A stretch of 64,000 bases of DNA from Congeria kusceri (lineage: Eukaryota > Mollusca > Bivalvia > Myida > Dreissenidae). Of this stretch, positions 49,885 to 60,935 are shown piece by piece (the first letter of the stretch is position 1; each line of letters starts with the position of its first letter). The stretch is taken from contig CM051040.1 of the NCBI GenBank assembly GCA_027627225.1, positions 25,106,134-25,170,133 of the forward strand, read 5' to 3'. Made by a program: the position numbers and the translations under genes. Below the pieces are notes generated by a model, which saw only the letters and a list, made by a program, of their open reading frames with translations, had not been told where the DNA came from and did not search any database.

Positions 49885-50110
49885 TGAGTAACGATTAAAA
49901 CTGAAAACTTAAGTGTAACTGTCATTTTTAAAGCGCACATCTAACCCTCCAGTCGCTTTTGGCAGACCGTGCTGTGGTACCCTTTGTATGACTCCGCTCT
50001 TTGGCAATACAACTTAAAAAGTATTTACTTTCATCAATATGCTGTTCATTTTTAAGCTCGTGATCAATTTCTAAGCAGCACAAGATTTGCACCTGGAAGC
50101 CGTTTCTGGT
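49885..50110 (+). repeat. Left direct repeat around the GC-rich island
   Basis: Shares CGATTAAAACTGAA, GTGCTGTGGTACCCTTTGT, TTGGCAATACAACTT and ATTTCTAAGCAGCA, in order, with 51288-51485. Diverged but clearly homologous, same orientation. Confidence 0.75.
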
Positions 50111-50814
50111 ACAATGCGTAAGTTTACGCACTAAAATTAACGTACGTATAAAGTTACGTGCATTTTTCATATAAGTGCGTTTCTAAACACTCCCTAAAAT
50201 GGAGTTCTCACGGCGCGAACCGTAACTAGTATTGTTATTATACGTTAAAATATATCTAGTTGTGTTCTCGTGCCTTTTCTAGCCAAGGAAATAATTGAAA
50301 ACGCAGTGTGAAAAAAAAGTAAAGTGGAGTTATTTTCAGCGAAATAATTCTTCGTAGAATCGACCCAGTTCAAATCCACTATTTAATCAATGGCGCTATG
50401 TAGTATGCTTTATATTACTGCAGTTAGCAGTCATAGTTAATGTTCCCCATTACATGTGTCAAATTTAAGTATGACTACATAAGTGTAAAAACGAAATAAG
50501 GAATGTGTTGGTTCTCTTAATGCGTAAAATCGCAATTTACCGGCAATATAAAAATGCGACTGTTCCTATAGCGTTAAATACTAAAGCAACGATTGCAAAA
50601 TGCGTTGACCGTCCCCGCATAAACGTGTCTGATCCGTATATGCGTTGAAATGTTTCGTTTATGTGGCGACTTGAAAATGCGGCGTTACAAGGCCTACAGG
50701 TAACTCGTTACAGTTAGCAATTTTAGAAATGTATCCATTTGGTTCATAAACATATAACAGATACAAAGTGTTTCTTTAGTCAAGTGCGACGAATTTATAA
50801 GTAGTGACTTGTTA

Positions 50815-51125
50815 AACCCCAGTTACACCGGGACGGCGTTCTCGCGGCGCTCCCATGGCGTCCAACAAAATGCAGAACGCCGAGGTGCGCGCCGTGCAGT
50901 CGCCAGCAACGCTGTGGGAGCGCCATGCTTTCGCCTAGAACGCCCTGTCACGGCGATCATTTTTAACATGTTCAAAGACATCGACGCCTTTCGATGTTCG
51001 CACGGCGCGCTGGAGAGAGCGCTGTGGGCACGCCGTAGCAACGCTGTAGGGTCTTATAGAGCGCCGTGAGCGCGGTGTAGCCGCACCGTGAGGATGCTGT
51101 ACGAACGCTGTAGATGTGGGTGGCA
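50815..51125. other. Isolated GC-rich island of degenerate short repeats
   Basis: A roughly 300-bp block rich in GC within AT-rich surroundings. Recurrent motifs: AACGCTGTGGGAGCGCC, AGCGCTGTGGGCACGCC, AACGCTGTAGG and GCGCCGTGAGCGC. Frames stay open on both strands, but the composition is repeat-like and I see no protein family. Confidence 0.6.
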
Positions 51126-51287
51126 TTTGCATTGTATTTGGCATATTTTAAGGCTGGGCAATAGGGCTATGAGCCAAAAATCTGCGAGTGGAGAGAATCA
51201 GGCTCTGTCACAGCCTCATGACTTGATTGTGATGGTGCTAGGCCCAGTGGCGTTAGTCATGTAATAGATGCCGCTGGTGGAGGAGTA

Positions 51288-51485
51288 TTGAGTTACGATT
51301 AAAACTGAACTTGCCATTTGTAAGGCACACACTGTTTGGCAAACTGTGCTGTGGTACCCTTTGTTGCGACTCGACCTCTTTTTTGGCAATACAACTTGTA
51401 AAGTAATTCATTTTAACAATATCAGTTCGTTTTTAAGCTCAAAATAAATTTATAAGCAGCAATGATTTGCGTCAGATCCACAATC
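51288..51485 (+). repeat. Right direct repeat around the GC-rich island
   Basis: Partner of 49885-50110; same order of blocks (GTGCTGTGGTACCCTTTGT at about 51345). Confidence 0.75.
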
Positions 51486-51489
51486 TGGC

Positions 51490-52015
51490 ACATGATGGTT
51501 TGTACATAAGACTGAGTATCGACTGTTAAGGCAATAAGTACAAAAGAAAACAGGATTATGTACGGTGGTTAGTTTATTTGTTTTTTCATGGCATTTTTTC
51601 ACAGCAGCCAAGTTAAAGCTAATACAAACTTAAAAAACTACGGACTGTCATTTATTTATGTATGATTGAGAACGTTTCACAGAGACTTAAATTTTCTACT
51701 TTATGCTTCAGAAAACAATAAAATAATCAACATTGAACAATATAGTACTGTTTATTGTTACTGCATGTTTCTAAGGAAAAGTTTACAAGAGCTTTCGACA
51801 GGTTCTTTAATTTAGAGATAATAACTTAACAGATAATTTTAACATTTTTCTTAGTCAGTACTATTATATTGCTTGTTTGAATAAAATGCAAACATTCTTT
51901 TCTGAATCTAGGACAATTTTTTGAAAATTGTCTTTTTCCCAAACTGTGAACAAGTGCCTTTAATCAAAGTGAAATAACTCACTGAAAAAACTGACTAAAT
52001 TACACACAATGCCTG
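51490..52015. other. Downstream flank of the recombinase-like gene
   Basis: AT-rich, probably 3' UTR or intergenic for the minus-strand gene ending at 52020. Minus-strand AATAAA-type signals exist near 51750 but are not diagnostic. Confidence 0.35.
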
Positions 52016-52019
52016 CCAG

Positions 52020-52330
52020 TTACTTTTTGGTTATTTGATTTTTGATGAAATATTTAATTTGTTGCCATGGCCTATTTTTTAAAACTGCTTCTTTTTTTTG
52101 AGCCTCCATAATTTCAAATTTTCCGGGCAATCGTTCAATGTTTATATGTTTCCCGAGTTGTTTAAACACTGCAGATTTTTCTTCGGCTGACCACGGTCTT
52201 CGTTTGTTTGATTTTCTTCCTGTCTTTGATGGTCCTTGCTTTGGTTGATCCGCATCATAACTTTCTGAAAGACTTAACACTGTGCTTTCAACCTCTATGC
52301 TCTTGTCTTCCTTCTCGAACTGCAATGGTT
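52020..52330 (-). CDS. Terminal exon, Myb-like domain of the recombinase-like gene
   Basis: The acceptor TTGTTGCAG precedes 52330; the exon reads PLQFEKEDKSIEVE, an acidic Ser-rich linker, then KRRPWSAEEKSAVFKQL and NRPWQQIKYFIKNQITKK-stop (52022-52020). The W...E...W..IK pattern resembles a small Myb/SANT-like helix bundle that often closes proteins of this family. Phase 1 entry matches the exon ending at 53075. Likely DNA binding; the function is not established. Confidence 0.65.
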
Positions 52331-53074
52331 CTGCAACAAATATATCATCAAAGCTATACATAAATAAATAAATAAATATACAGTCTCCGCTTAACATCGG
52401 AAGAACCTGACAGACACATTGTCTGATAAGATGGGAGTCTTAGTCAGACATTTGGTCAATCTGTCCGACACACACTTAAGTTACATGTGAACTTTTCAAA
52501 GTTCTTGTCCGACATTGTGTCTGACAGTGCGAAATGTTTGTCAGACATTGTAACATTTTGTCAGATTTGTGTGACTGCATGTTTTGAATATCAGCTTGAT
52601 ACGAAACAATTTTAACTAATAACATATCACATATGGCATGATTGATTATGGTGAGACCAAATTACAGCTGTTTGTTCATAACATCTTCACTTGACCAAGT
52701 AACAACAGTTGTCGGAATGAGACAATAGCATCCCACTTATTTGTCTTGATCAAATAAGTGCATTTTGAACCATTGACCTACGGATATGGGATTGGCTTTT
52801 GTACACTACATATCTTCTAGTCATAAGGGGCACTTGTGCCAATGTTTATTGAAATTGGGTAATGTAAAGGGAAGTTATTAAGCGGATTCATTATAACATT
52901 CAAGGTCACAGTGGCCTTGACCTATGGGCATGGATGTTGTTTTACTACACAACAGTCTTCTCCTGGTGCTTAGTGCTGCTGCACTCGATGGTTACAATTT
53001 TGTGGCAATTAAAATACCTTTCAGACAGGGATAAAAAGAAAAAAAACAATTAAAGAAGTGAAAATGTACCATAC

Positions 53075-53171
53075 CGTCCATATCAAAATCTATGTCTTCT
53101 AAACTTCTGCCCTTGTAGACGCTGATGTTGCCACGCTCCATTTCCAGGAGTAACTTGCTGACTTTGGCAAC
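53075..53171 (-). CDS. Penultimate exon after the recombinase domain
   Basis: 97 nt between a TCATAG acceptor and GACG|GTATGG. Reads VAKVSKLLLEMERG then YKGRSLEDIDFDMD. In this protein family a VAKVSKLL helix directly follows the catalytic Tyr segment, which is what the joined exons show. Phase 0 in, phase 1 out; both joins are consistent. Confidence 0.7.
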
Positions 53172-53584
53172 CTATGACACAAAAACTCTTTATGTGTGTT
53201 TCCACCATATTAGAAAAATCTTATAATGAAAAATAATTAAATACTATTTCAATGGTCTCACTCTGTCACAAGGTTTATTTAATTCACCAAACTTTCAATA
53301 ATTGTCAAGCTTATAGTTAAAAATACTTTTAAACAATGTTTTGGAGTCTTTGGGGCTTAAATGCCAATGATGCAGAGCTCTATATATAAACTACTTGGAC
53401 ATAATATTCATATACATCAGAGAGGCACAGACATGTTTTGGTAAGCAAAATATATCACAAAGAATACAAGAAATAATTGTATAAAAATCAAAATCATTTT
53501 CTTTGTATTGGTGACATAGATTGTAAACCTTGACTATATCAGCATAGACTTAATAAATCAACAATTATACATAGAAATAATTCT

Positions 53585-53796
53585 GAGGTCGTGGTGGCAA
53601 GTGAATATGGTGTCCGCCTAGCGATCAGGAGGTCCCGGGTTCGATCCCCACTCTCGGAGTGTTCTCAAGATCTTCTCTTAAGACACCAAGTACTGGTACT
53701 ACCCAGGATAAGGACTCGAGAGTGTGTCAATAAGCCTTAGGCTTTTGATGCAATTGAGCTTAAATAAATAGTTTTAAACTAAACTAAACTAAACTT
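53585..53796 (+). mobile_element. tRNA-headed SINE (third family), second copy
   Basis: Plus-strand copy of the element at 43785-43988: head GGTGTCCGCCTAGCGATC, B box GGTTCGATCCCC, body GACTCGAGAGTGTG, and a tail of AAACT units (53775-53796). It lies in the intron between the recombinase exon and the 53171 exon. No clear target duplication. Confidence 0.85.
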
Positions 53797-53822
53797 ACAA
53801 TAATAAAAGAAAGGTTATTTAC

Positions 53823-55884
53823 CTGGATAGTGTTTTCTGGTAACCGATAATATTCCCGGTGGACTCGAATGTCATGCCCGAGGAATGTTGCAAGCACATC
53901 TAGTTCGTTGTCTTTCAAGTTGAGCATTTGTTACATGGTGGCCACATGCTTTCTGAATCCAGTTGAGGTCAGAGTATGTGGTTGCTTGGCACCACACAGT
54001 ACTGCGTATTTTCTTAGAGCATCAGTTGATCTTATTGGAGTTTCAGAATCGCCAGGCCGGGCAAATACATATTTGTTACTTTCGTCAATGTTAGCACTAG
54101 ATCTGCACTTAACAAGAACATCGACTTGTTTTTTCAGCATTTGTGGGAGTAGAATGGCAACGCGTCTTCCTCTTTTCCCCCTAATTTCCACTCGGTCAAT
54201 GACATCAACAAGTTTCCTTTCAAGTGGTGATAATGACTCCAGTACCTCTTCATGAACAGTCTTCCCGTGTTCAACTCCATCAATGAACTGTTTAACTTCA
54301 AGACGTTCCGTTTCTCCTGCTCGCCTTTTATTGAATAGCACTAGCTGTGCTAAAGTTACTTCAGATAGTTCTCTATATTCGTTCGGCGTTATCTCAGCCC
54401 TGCCAGATTCCATGATAGCATTAGCTTTCTCTTCCAAAGACAGAGCCATTAGATCTTTGGCCAGTGGGATTGGTGAGGGTTTATTGTATTTATTAAGCTC
54501 AATGGATTCAAGGGCTGCATGGCTGACAACAACCTCCCATTCTTCTTTGTAAACTATGATAAAATGTTCGGCATTTTCTTGAAGGTCTTTGTCTCCGCTT
54601 GACAAAGCATCAATCCGCACTTGTTTGGCAACTTTGTGAAGGGAATGGCCAATTTTGTTAGCAAGTGAAGGTGTATCATATTTCATGCTTTCTTCATCGA
54701 AACCACACAACATCTTAACAGCAGTGACACAGAGATTGAACTTCCGAGGATTTATACAATCTCTCACTGTTCTAACTTCAGGATCAACAGTGCTAGCTTT
54801 CAATAAAAACCGTCCCAACACCCTCATTTTTTGTCTAATGTAACTAAACTGATGCCCGTTTTGCTTTTGCTTTAAAAACTGTCTTTGTCCGTATGTAACA
54901 ATGTCACGATCTGTACGAGCAATAATGGATGTCTCATCATTGGCCATTGTATTTAGAATTTTTTCTCTAAACTCCTGAGTAGCAACATGAGAAACTGGCA
55001 ACAAAGCAGCACTATCTACCTGGTGTGATTTTTTTTCCTGATGCTTTTCTCCATTTTTATTCGAGTGAGCAGCTTTGACATGGCGCCACAATTCTGACCT
55101 TTGATATGTTCCTTTACATTCTTTGCACTGAATGAACGTCAGTAGATGTACGGGGACGCTTGCATGGTATTACTTCTCCTTTCCCTTGACTATAACTTGT
55201 CAAATTGTGAGCAAAATTGCCTTTATTCCTAATAGACTTCCAGGCTTCTTTTCTTTCTTTGGAACCCTTCTCAAATGCTAATGCTCTCTGAACTTCAAGT
55301 TCATTAGAATGTACATCCTCTAAGTGTCTTGGAAGCTTTGGGTATAGCTTAGAGCAAAACACACATGACTGCCTTTTATCCCATTTTCGTTTCCCATCAG
55401 CTGTCTTCTGGCTAGGTAAGACATAATTTATACTCCTTGTATTTTACTTCCTTTATCCATATTATTGGTTTCCTTGTTTTCACTCTCTTGCAGGCTGCTG
55501 TCACTGGCATTGTCAATGTCTGGTTCAAAAGTCATATCTTTGTCCACATAGGATGAAGAACATGGCTCATCAATGTTCACATTTTGAAAGCTTGCTTTAT
55601 GGCTGTTTGAAATAGGTTCTTCATCCCAAACATCACTTTCTTCGTCACTACTGTCTGGTATATAGTCCATGTCTTTGTCATCATCATCATTATATTCTTC
55701 ATCAGATGTGTCATAAGGTTTAACAACATTAATATGTTTAGCCTCCATGTCCACATTTGCAGTGTCTTGACAATAGTCCATTTCACTTTCTTCTTCATGA
55801 TCCATTTCACTTTCTTCAACCTCCATTTCACTTTCTTCATCCTCCATTTCACTTTCTTCATCCATGATGTCCAAGTTCTTTCCA
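53823..55884 (-). CDS. Acidic, zinc-finger, tyrosine-recombinase-like gene (frame-broken)
   Basis: One long exon: acceptor TTGCAG before 55884, donor CAG|GTAAAT at 53823. In order: an acidic repeat region (DEESEMEDEESEMEVEE, 55865-55440); a C2H2-like finger (CVFCSKLYPKL...H..DVH, near 55375-55310); a second finger (CKECKGTYQRSELWRH, near 55118-55065). A phage-integrase-fold domain follows: Arg in NKRRAGETERL, IRGKRGRRVAILLP, TGFRKHVAT, LGHDIRVH and EYYRLP, i.e. R-K-R-H-Y, with the usual first His of HxxR replaced. The finger-1 segment (about 55430-55130) is out of frame with both sides, and TAA at 53933-53931 cuts the recombinase domain before the catalytic His and Tyr. Crypton-like origin is possible. 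Unless the breaks are assembly errors, it is a pseudogene. Confidence 0.65.
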
Positions 55885-55949
55885 CTGCAAGAAAGTAAGT
55901 ATTGAATAAAATGAGCTGTCGAAACTAGAATTTCAACTTGCACGCAAAC

Positions 55950-56373
55950 CTTAACCGGACTTTTATAAGTACAAAAGGGGACATAATACTGCTAAAAAGC
56001 TGGTCACAGTTATAGGTCTTGGTCAGTGAATGTTCATAAAGACCCTGAACACATCTGTAACGTTAAATGTCAATATCTGTAGTAAATATAGAGATATGGA
56101 GTAGTTGCACGCAAACATTAACCAGAATTTTCTAAGTACAAAAAGGGGCATAATTCTGCTAAATTGCAGGTCAGAGTTATGGAACTTGGTCAGTGACCTC
56201 ACACAAAGACCCCGAACACATGTGTGAATTTTCAATTGAATACCTGTAGAAGAAACAGTGATATGGAGATGTTGCACGTTTACCTTAACCAGAGCATTAG
56301 GCGGACGCCGACGCCGACATTTGGGTGAGTAGTATAGCTCTGACTATTCGGTGAATACTCAATAGTCGAGCTA
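55950..56373 (-). mobile_element. Family B fragment in intron
   Basis: Inverse orientation of the 46.8-kb element leader (GTTGCACGCAAAC units at 55940 and 56105), with the end GACTATTCGGTGAATA and GTCGAGCTAAAAAG at 56338-56375. It lies between the last BRCT exon and the acidic exon. Confidence 0.7.
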
Positions 56374-56560
56374 AAAAGATGGGATAAACAGAATACCAGG
56401 TATTCTTGTCAATCACAGATAAGATTATTTGCTCAGCACAAAAACCTGAACAACTCGCCAAGGCTTGTGGTTAAGTTTTTCTCAGCCTCGCTAAATAATC
56501 TTATCTGTACTCAACACTAGCCAAGTATTTTCTATTACCTACTGGATCTGGAAATAATAC

Positions 56561-58245
56561 TCACTTGCAGTATAAATCAGTGTTAAGAAGAGTGAACTGG
56601 CTCAGGCAGTCAAACAACCACTCTCTGCTGATTGTATTTGGACCACCTATAAAAAAAAATTTAAGACATGGTAAGATAAATATTTCTATATTAGCTTCAA
56701 TATGATAACCTACATCTATTAACAGCCAAAACTAGAATTTGTAACAAAAGTGATGAAGAATACCCCCAGATGCCAAATGTCGTAATATGTAGCATGATGT
56801 TATAGAATGTCTAAGTTGAAAAAGGGGCATAACTTTTGCAGTTTTTAACGTATGACGATAAAAATCGCACATGCACAACTCCATATCATTAGGAACAATG
56901 CCGGCAAGTTGGAATGTTGTACCTTGAATAGTTTAGGGGAACGTCTACAGACAAGTCTGTGTCTACGGACAGACAGACAGACGTCCATGGTGATTCAGTA
57001 TACCCCCCTTTACCTGGTAACAGGGGTATAACAATAAAACACAAATGCTGCAGTAAGTTCATGATAATCACCCGTTCCCTCATGTACCAGTAAGTCAATA
57101 AGGAATAGAACTCATATTAAAGTTATTGTAATATAATATGCACATATAATTTTTTTTTGAGATATAGTCTGGTTGTCAAATAACAGTTTCATAACTGAGC
57201 TTCAATTGTGAATTTGACCTTGAACTGTCCTTTTCCAATAATTGACTTATGAGAAAAAAACATAAATGATATACCTGTCTCATCAAGAGAAACAATGAGA
57301 GAACTGTTGCTCCTGACTTTGCCTCCCAATGACAGGACTATATCTTCTGCTGCGTCTACAAAATATTAATCACATCAAATTTATAAGAAACTAATTATTA
57401 CATTTTAGCCATTTGATTTACAACTTGTACTTATTCATTCATACCAGTAAAAATATTTCCAAATGTATAGAAAGATTGATCGTCTTAATTAAATACAGCT
57501 TCAGTGAATATGCCCTTTTATGTGAATTTGAGAAACATGTGTTGTAAATTCCACAAAATTGTGAAAAATATCATTAAACAAGACATGTGTCCATAGGGCA
57601 CAGATGCGCCCTCATTCCACTTTTGTCTCAAAACTCTACTTTGACCTTTGACCTCTAAGTGTGACCTTGACCTTTGAGGTAGGGAGACGGGTGTTACACG
57701 CGACACGTCGTCTTATGATGGTTGACATTTGTGCCAAGTTATTTCAAAATCCATCAATAAATGGCAAAGTTATAGCAAAGACATGAATGCTTCGGACAGA
57801 CGGACAGTGCGACTGCTATATGCCAGGGGCATAAAAAGAGAACTACAAGCTAAAATCACATCATAACTGGTTATATTAATGTATTTAAATACATTTGACA
57901 TACGAACACTTGACAAATGACATTTAATCTCTCATGAAACCATAAAACCATTGATGTAATTGATAAAAATTTCATATTTTTGCCATTAGACCATTTGTGA
58001 ATTTAGGCCATATAATTGTGAAAAAAGTGAAACATTTTTGCATTGCTAGTGTGCACATAAACGGCACAAGAAAGAAGCAAATAAAATCACTCCAGCTTGC
58101 ACTAAGCAATACCTTTTGGAAAGTCGGTTGAATTCCCACAGAAAGTTATCTGCATACCACTCATTATTGATGTCTTATTTTGCCTCGATATTGATGCACC
58201 AAACCCAAGTGGAAACACATTATCTCCCAGTATTTCAAAGTCATT
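56561..58245 (-). CDS. BRCA1: BRCA1-like gene, linker and second BRCT exons
   Basis: Exons 58245-58113 (NDFEILGDNVFPLGFG, then MQITFCGNSTDFP), 57355-57275 (AAEDIVLSLGGKVRSNSSL) and 56646-56565 (ISREWLFDCLSQFTLLNTD). All phases agree. The pattern matches the inter-BRCT linker and second BRCT of BRCA1 (family DFEVxGD linker; GG.V; TREWVLDS near the end). The loop between LIVSLDE and REWL is shorter than in vertebrate BRCA1, so a small exon could be missed. If the last donor is ignored, the frame ends YCK-TGA at 56563-56561, close to where BRCA1 proteins normally finish. Role: phosphopeptide binding in nuclear DNA-damage complexes. Confidence 0.75.
56760..57035. repeat. Dispersed-repeat patch in BRCA1-like intron
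   Basis: Bounded by TACCCCCAGATGCC and GGTAACAGGGGTATAAC with AAAAGGGGCATAAC inside; resembles other short intron-borne elements of the window. No coding exon was seen between 56646 and 57275. Confidence 0.4.
57578..57838 (+). mobile_element. Short element, family C
   Basis: CATGTGTCCATAGGGCACA start, CCTTTGACCTCTAAGTGTGA and GGTGTTACACGCGACACGTC inside, CAGACGGACAGTGCGACTGC and GGGGCATAAAAAG end. Copies or parts recur at 59510-59800 and 61175-61345. Confidence 0.75.
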
Positions 58246-58618
58246 CTGAAAGCATATGTTTTAATATTTTTAATAATTAAAGCAAATTCATGAGTGTGCC
58301 AATATGCATCAGACTGTTGAGCATTAATACTGGAACATGTAGACCAGTCACCTTTAAAAAAAATAATTTTTTGTATCTAAAGGTAGATAGGCTTTGTCAG
58401 AAAATAAATTTAGAAAAAGGAAATAAGAAACATTGAACACACTGACTACAATTAATGTCATAGTAACTTTATGCACAGTCTTTTTATAAACAATACACAA
58501 AGTTGTTGTTTATCCCCAATGATTTTCTTGATGAAATATCACCATGTGTTTTGTATTCAAATGGATTACAATATTTGTAAGAATATTTAAATATCCAAAT
58601 ACAAACAGGAAATTTCAC

Positions 58619-59909
58619 CTCAAGTAAAAAATATCCAGCTGTCAAACATTTCTGGATGTACTGGCTATCAAGTATCCAGCAATGATGTGAGATGCCCAGC
58701 AGGTATTTTAATGACCTTTCACAGCAACGATGTGTATCTGAAAAACAAATAATACTAGTGCAATGAAGTTATTAATCGTCCTAATTGGTAATAAAAAAAT
58801 CCTGTTTTTAAAAGCTATACTAACAAACATACAAAACATCTTGACAACTCTTACTTGTTGCATTTAAACCAGTAAATTCTAATAAAAATATAATTTCATT
58901 ACAATAGTTAAACATGTACCTGAAGTTGTTTCCATGATCACATGTGTTGTGGATTTTTCGAAGCGGGTCGAATATTCGCCACCTAGTTTTGCTACCAGTT
59001 GAGCCACCTGCTTCTAAAATATAATCATTTTTAATAATTAATATTTTAAAATACCACATAAGTAGAAAGGGGCAACCAAACTTATACAGAATAAAATTTA
59101 CATTTTTACAATAAACATCACACCATATAGATAAGAAGTATTTATTATATAAATAACGATTTTTTGCCAACAATACACACTCAGATACGGGAAACCGTAT
59201 TCGCTACAAGCTTTTTCTGCTTCCGTATCATGCTAGTAGCCAAATACTTTTTTATGCCTATACAAACGCTCGGCCAGATTCGGCACATAACAATATTAAG
59301 AGAAAAATATTGTATACTTAACATAAAATATTTCCTGTTTTGTTTTCGGTTTAAAGAATAATATATCGAAAAAGGTATATAATAAATTGAATATTACATT
59401 AGATGGTGTTTTAAGAAGTTGTATCAGTCTTGTTTGTTGTGTCAAGTAGCATCGCGCTCAATGCTGCGTCTCTCTTGCGATACGACTGAAAAAAACCAAC
59501 TCGACTGATACAATGCCCCCTCATTCCACTTTTGTCTCAAAACTCCACTTATGTCAAAAAAAATAAAAAAATTGACCTTTGACCTCTAAGTGTGATCTTG
59601 ACCTTTGAGGTAGGGCGACGGGTGTTACACGCGACACGTCGTCTTATGATGGTTGACATTTGTGCCAAGTTATTTCAAAATCCATCAATAAATGGCAGAG
59701 TTATAGCAAAGACAAGAATGCTTCGCACAGACGGACAGACGTACAGACGGACAGTGCGACTGCTATATGCCGCCTTCTTTGAACGGGGGCATAAAAAGCG
59801 TCTCAGTACAATATCAAGTTAAGTTTAGTTGAATGTTAATGTTCATATGCAGCAGTATGTACCTTGATATTCGAATTTCCAGAACAAGCAAATACTCTCC
59901 TAGAGTCAC
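58619..59909 (-). CDS. BRCA1: BRCA1-like gene, first BRCT exons
   Basis: Exons 59909-59863 (DSRRVFACSGNSNIK), 59013-58920 (KQVAQLVAKLGGEYSTRF, then KSTTHVIMETTS) and 58737-58619 (HRCCERSLKYLLGIS, then CWILDSQYIQKCLTAGYFL). Splice sites are CAG/TAG acceptors with GT donors, and phases run 1-0-1-0 without conflict. The run THVIMET..CERSLKYLLGI..CW closely parallels the BRCA1 first BRCT and fits other tandem-BRCT proteins (MDC1, PTIP, BARD1) less well. Residues equivalent to the phosphate-binding Ser-Gly (ACSG) and Lys (SLKYLLG) of human BRCA1 (S1655, G1656, K1702) are kept. No stop codon lies in these exons. Confidence 0.8.
59510..59800 (+). mobile_element. Family C copy in intron
   Basis: Same internal sequence as 57578-57838 (ACACGCGACACGTCGTCTTA, CAGACGGACAGTGCGACTGC), ending GGGGGCATAAAAAG. 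Confidence 0.75.
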
Positions 59910-60110
59910 CTGAAAAAATAGTTTAAGATAGTGGTGTGACAACAAGCATGTAAATGTCAAATGATATCAGAGCAAAACAGGGCTGTGATTCTGGATACAC
60001 CCAAAGGGGAGGAAAATAACCTACCCCCTAATTGGTTTAACCAAAACTATTCACTATTAAATAGATCTTTCAAAATAAGATAAACACCAAGTGATGTAGG
60101 AGATGAATGG

Positions 60111-60935
60111 TTAAATATGAGCACCAAAGATTTTCTCACAACATGCAGTACCTTGGGTGTGTGATTGTTCTATGTTATCTCTGGGCACATCTTGAAGTTG
60201 TGGGTGCACTAGTTGAGTGTCTTCTACAGCAGCATCATGGCCATCATCTCCTGCATCACAAGAAAGTAATGTGAGAACATGTTTGTCAAGAATTGGTTTT
60301 CGAGTCCTCACTTTTATCATATACGGAATTGTGTGTCGAGTAATATGAGCACCAAAGATTTTCTCACAACATGCAGTACCTTGGGTGTGTGATTGTTCTA
60401 TGTTATCTCTGGGCACATCTTGAAGTTGTGGGTGCACTAGCTGAGTGTCTTCTACAGCAGCATCATGGCCATCATCTCCTGCATCACAAGAAAGCGAGCA
60501 ATGCTTTATCACAACTTCCATTAACAAATCTGTCTATCTGATGAAGCTATTAAGAAAATAATGTGAGAACATGTTTGGCAAGAATTGGTTTTCGAGTCCT
60601 CACTTTTATCATATACGGAATTGTGTGTCGAGTCCTTATTTTGTTAATAACTATTCGACAAACACGGAGAATGGTTAAATATGAGCACCAAAGATTTTCT
60701 CACAACATGCAGTACCTTGGGTGTGTGATTGTTCTATGTTATCTCTGGGCACATCTTGAAGTTGTGGGTGCACTAGTTGAGTGTCTTCTACAGCAGCATC
60801 ATGGCCATCATCTCCTGCATCACAAGAAAGCGAGCAATGCTTTATCACAACTTCCATTAACAAATCTGTCTATCTGATGAAGCTATTAAGAAAATAATGT
60901 GAGAACATGTTTGGCAAGAATTGGTTTTCGAGTCC
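60111..60935 (-). repeat. Tandem triplication including one coding exon
   Basis: Three near-identical segments each contain the same 99-nt exon plus flanking intron (CACCAAAGATTTTCTCACAA on one side, GAATTGGTTTTCGAGTCCTC on the other). Exon copies end at 60152, 60380 and 60716, so spacings are 228 and 336 bp. The shorter spacing reflects an extra intron part lacking between copies one and two. Confidence 0.92.

Noticed and set aside
50809..51144. Protein-coding genes in the GC-rich island
   Set aside because: Open frames on both strands reflect high GC and scarcity of stops; no domain recognised.
55395..55431. Tiny intron explaining the frame change before the first zinc finger
   Set aside because: The GT...AG span would be about 36 nt and the phases do not fit; an indel is simpler.
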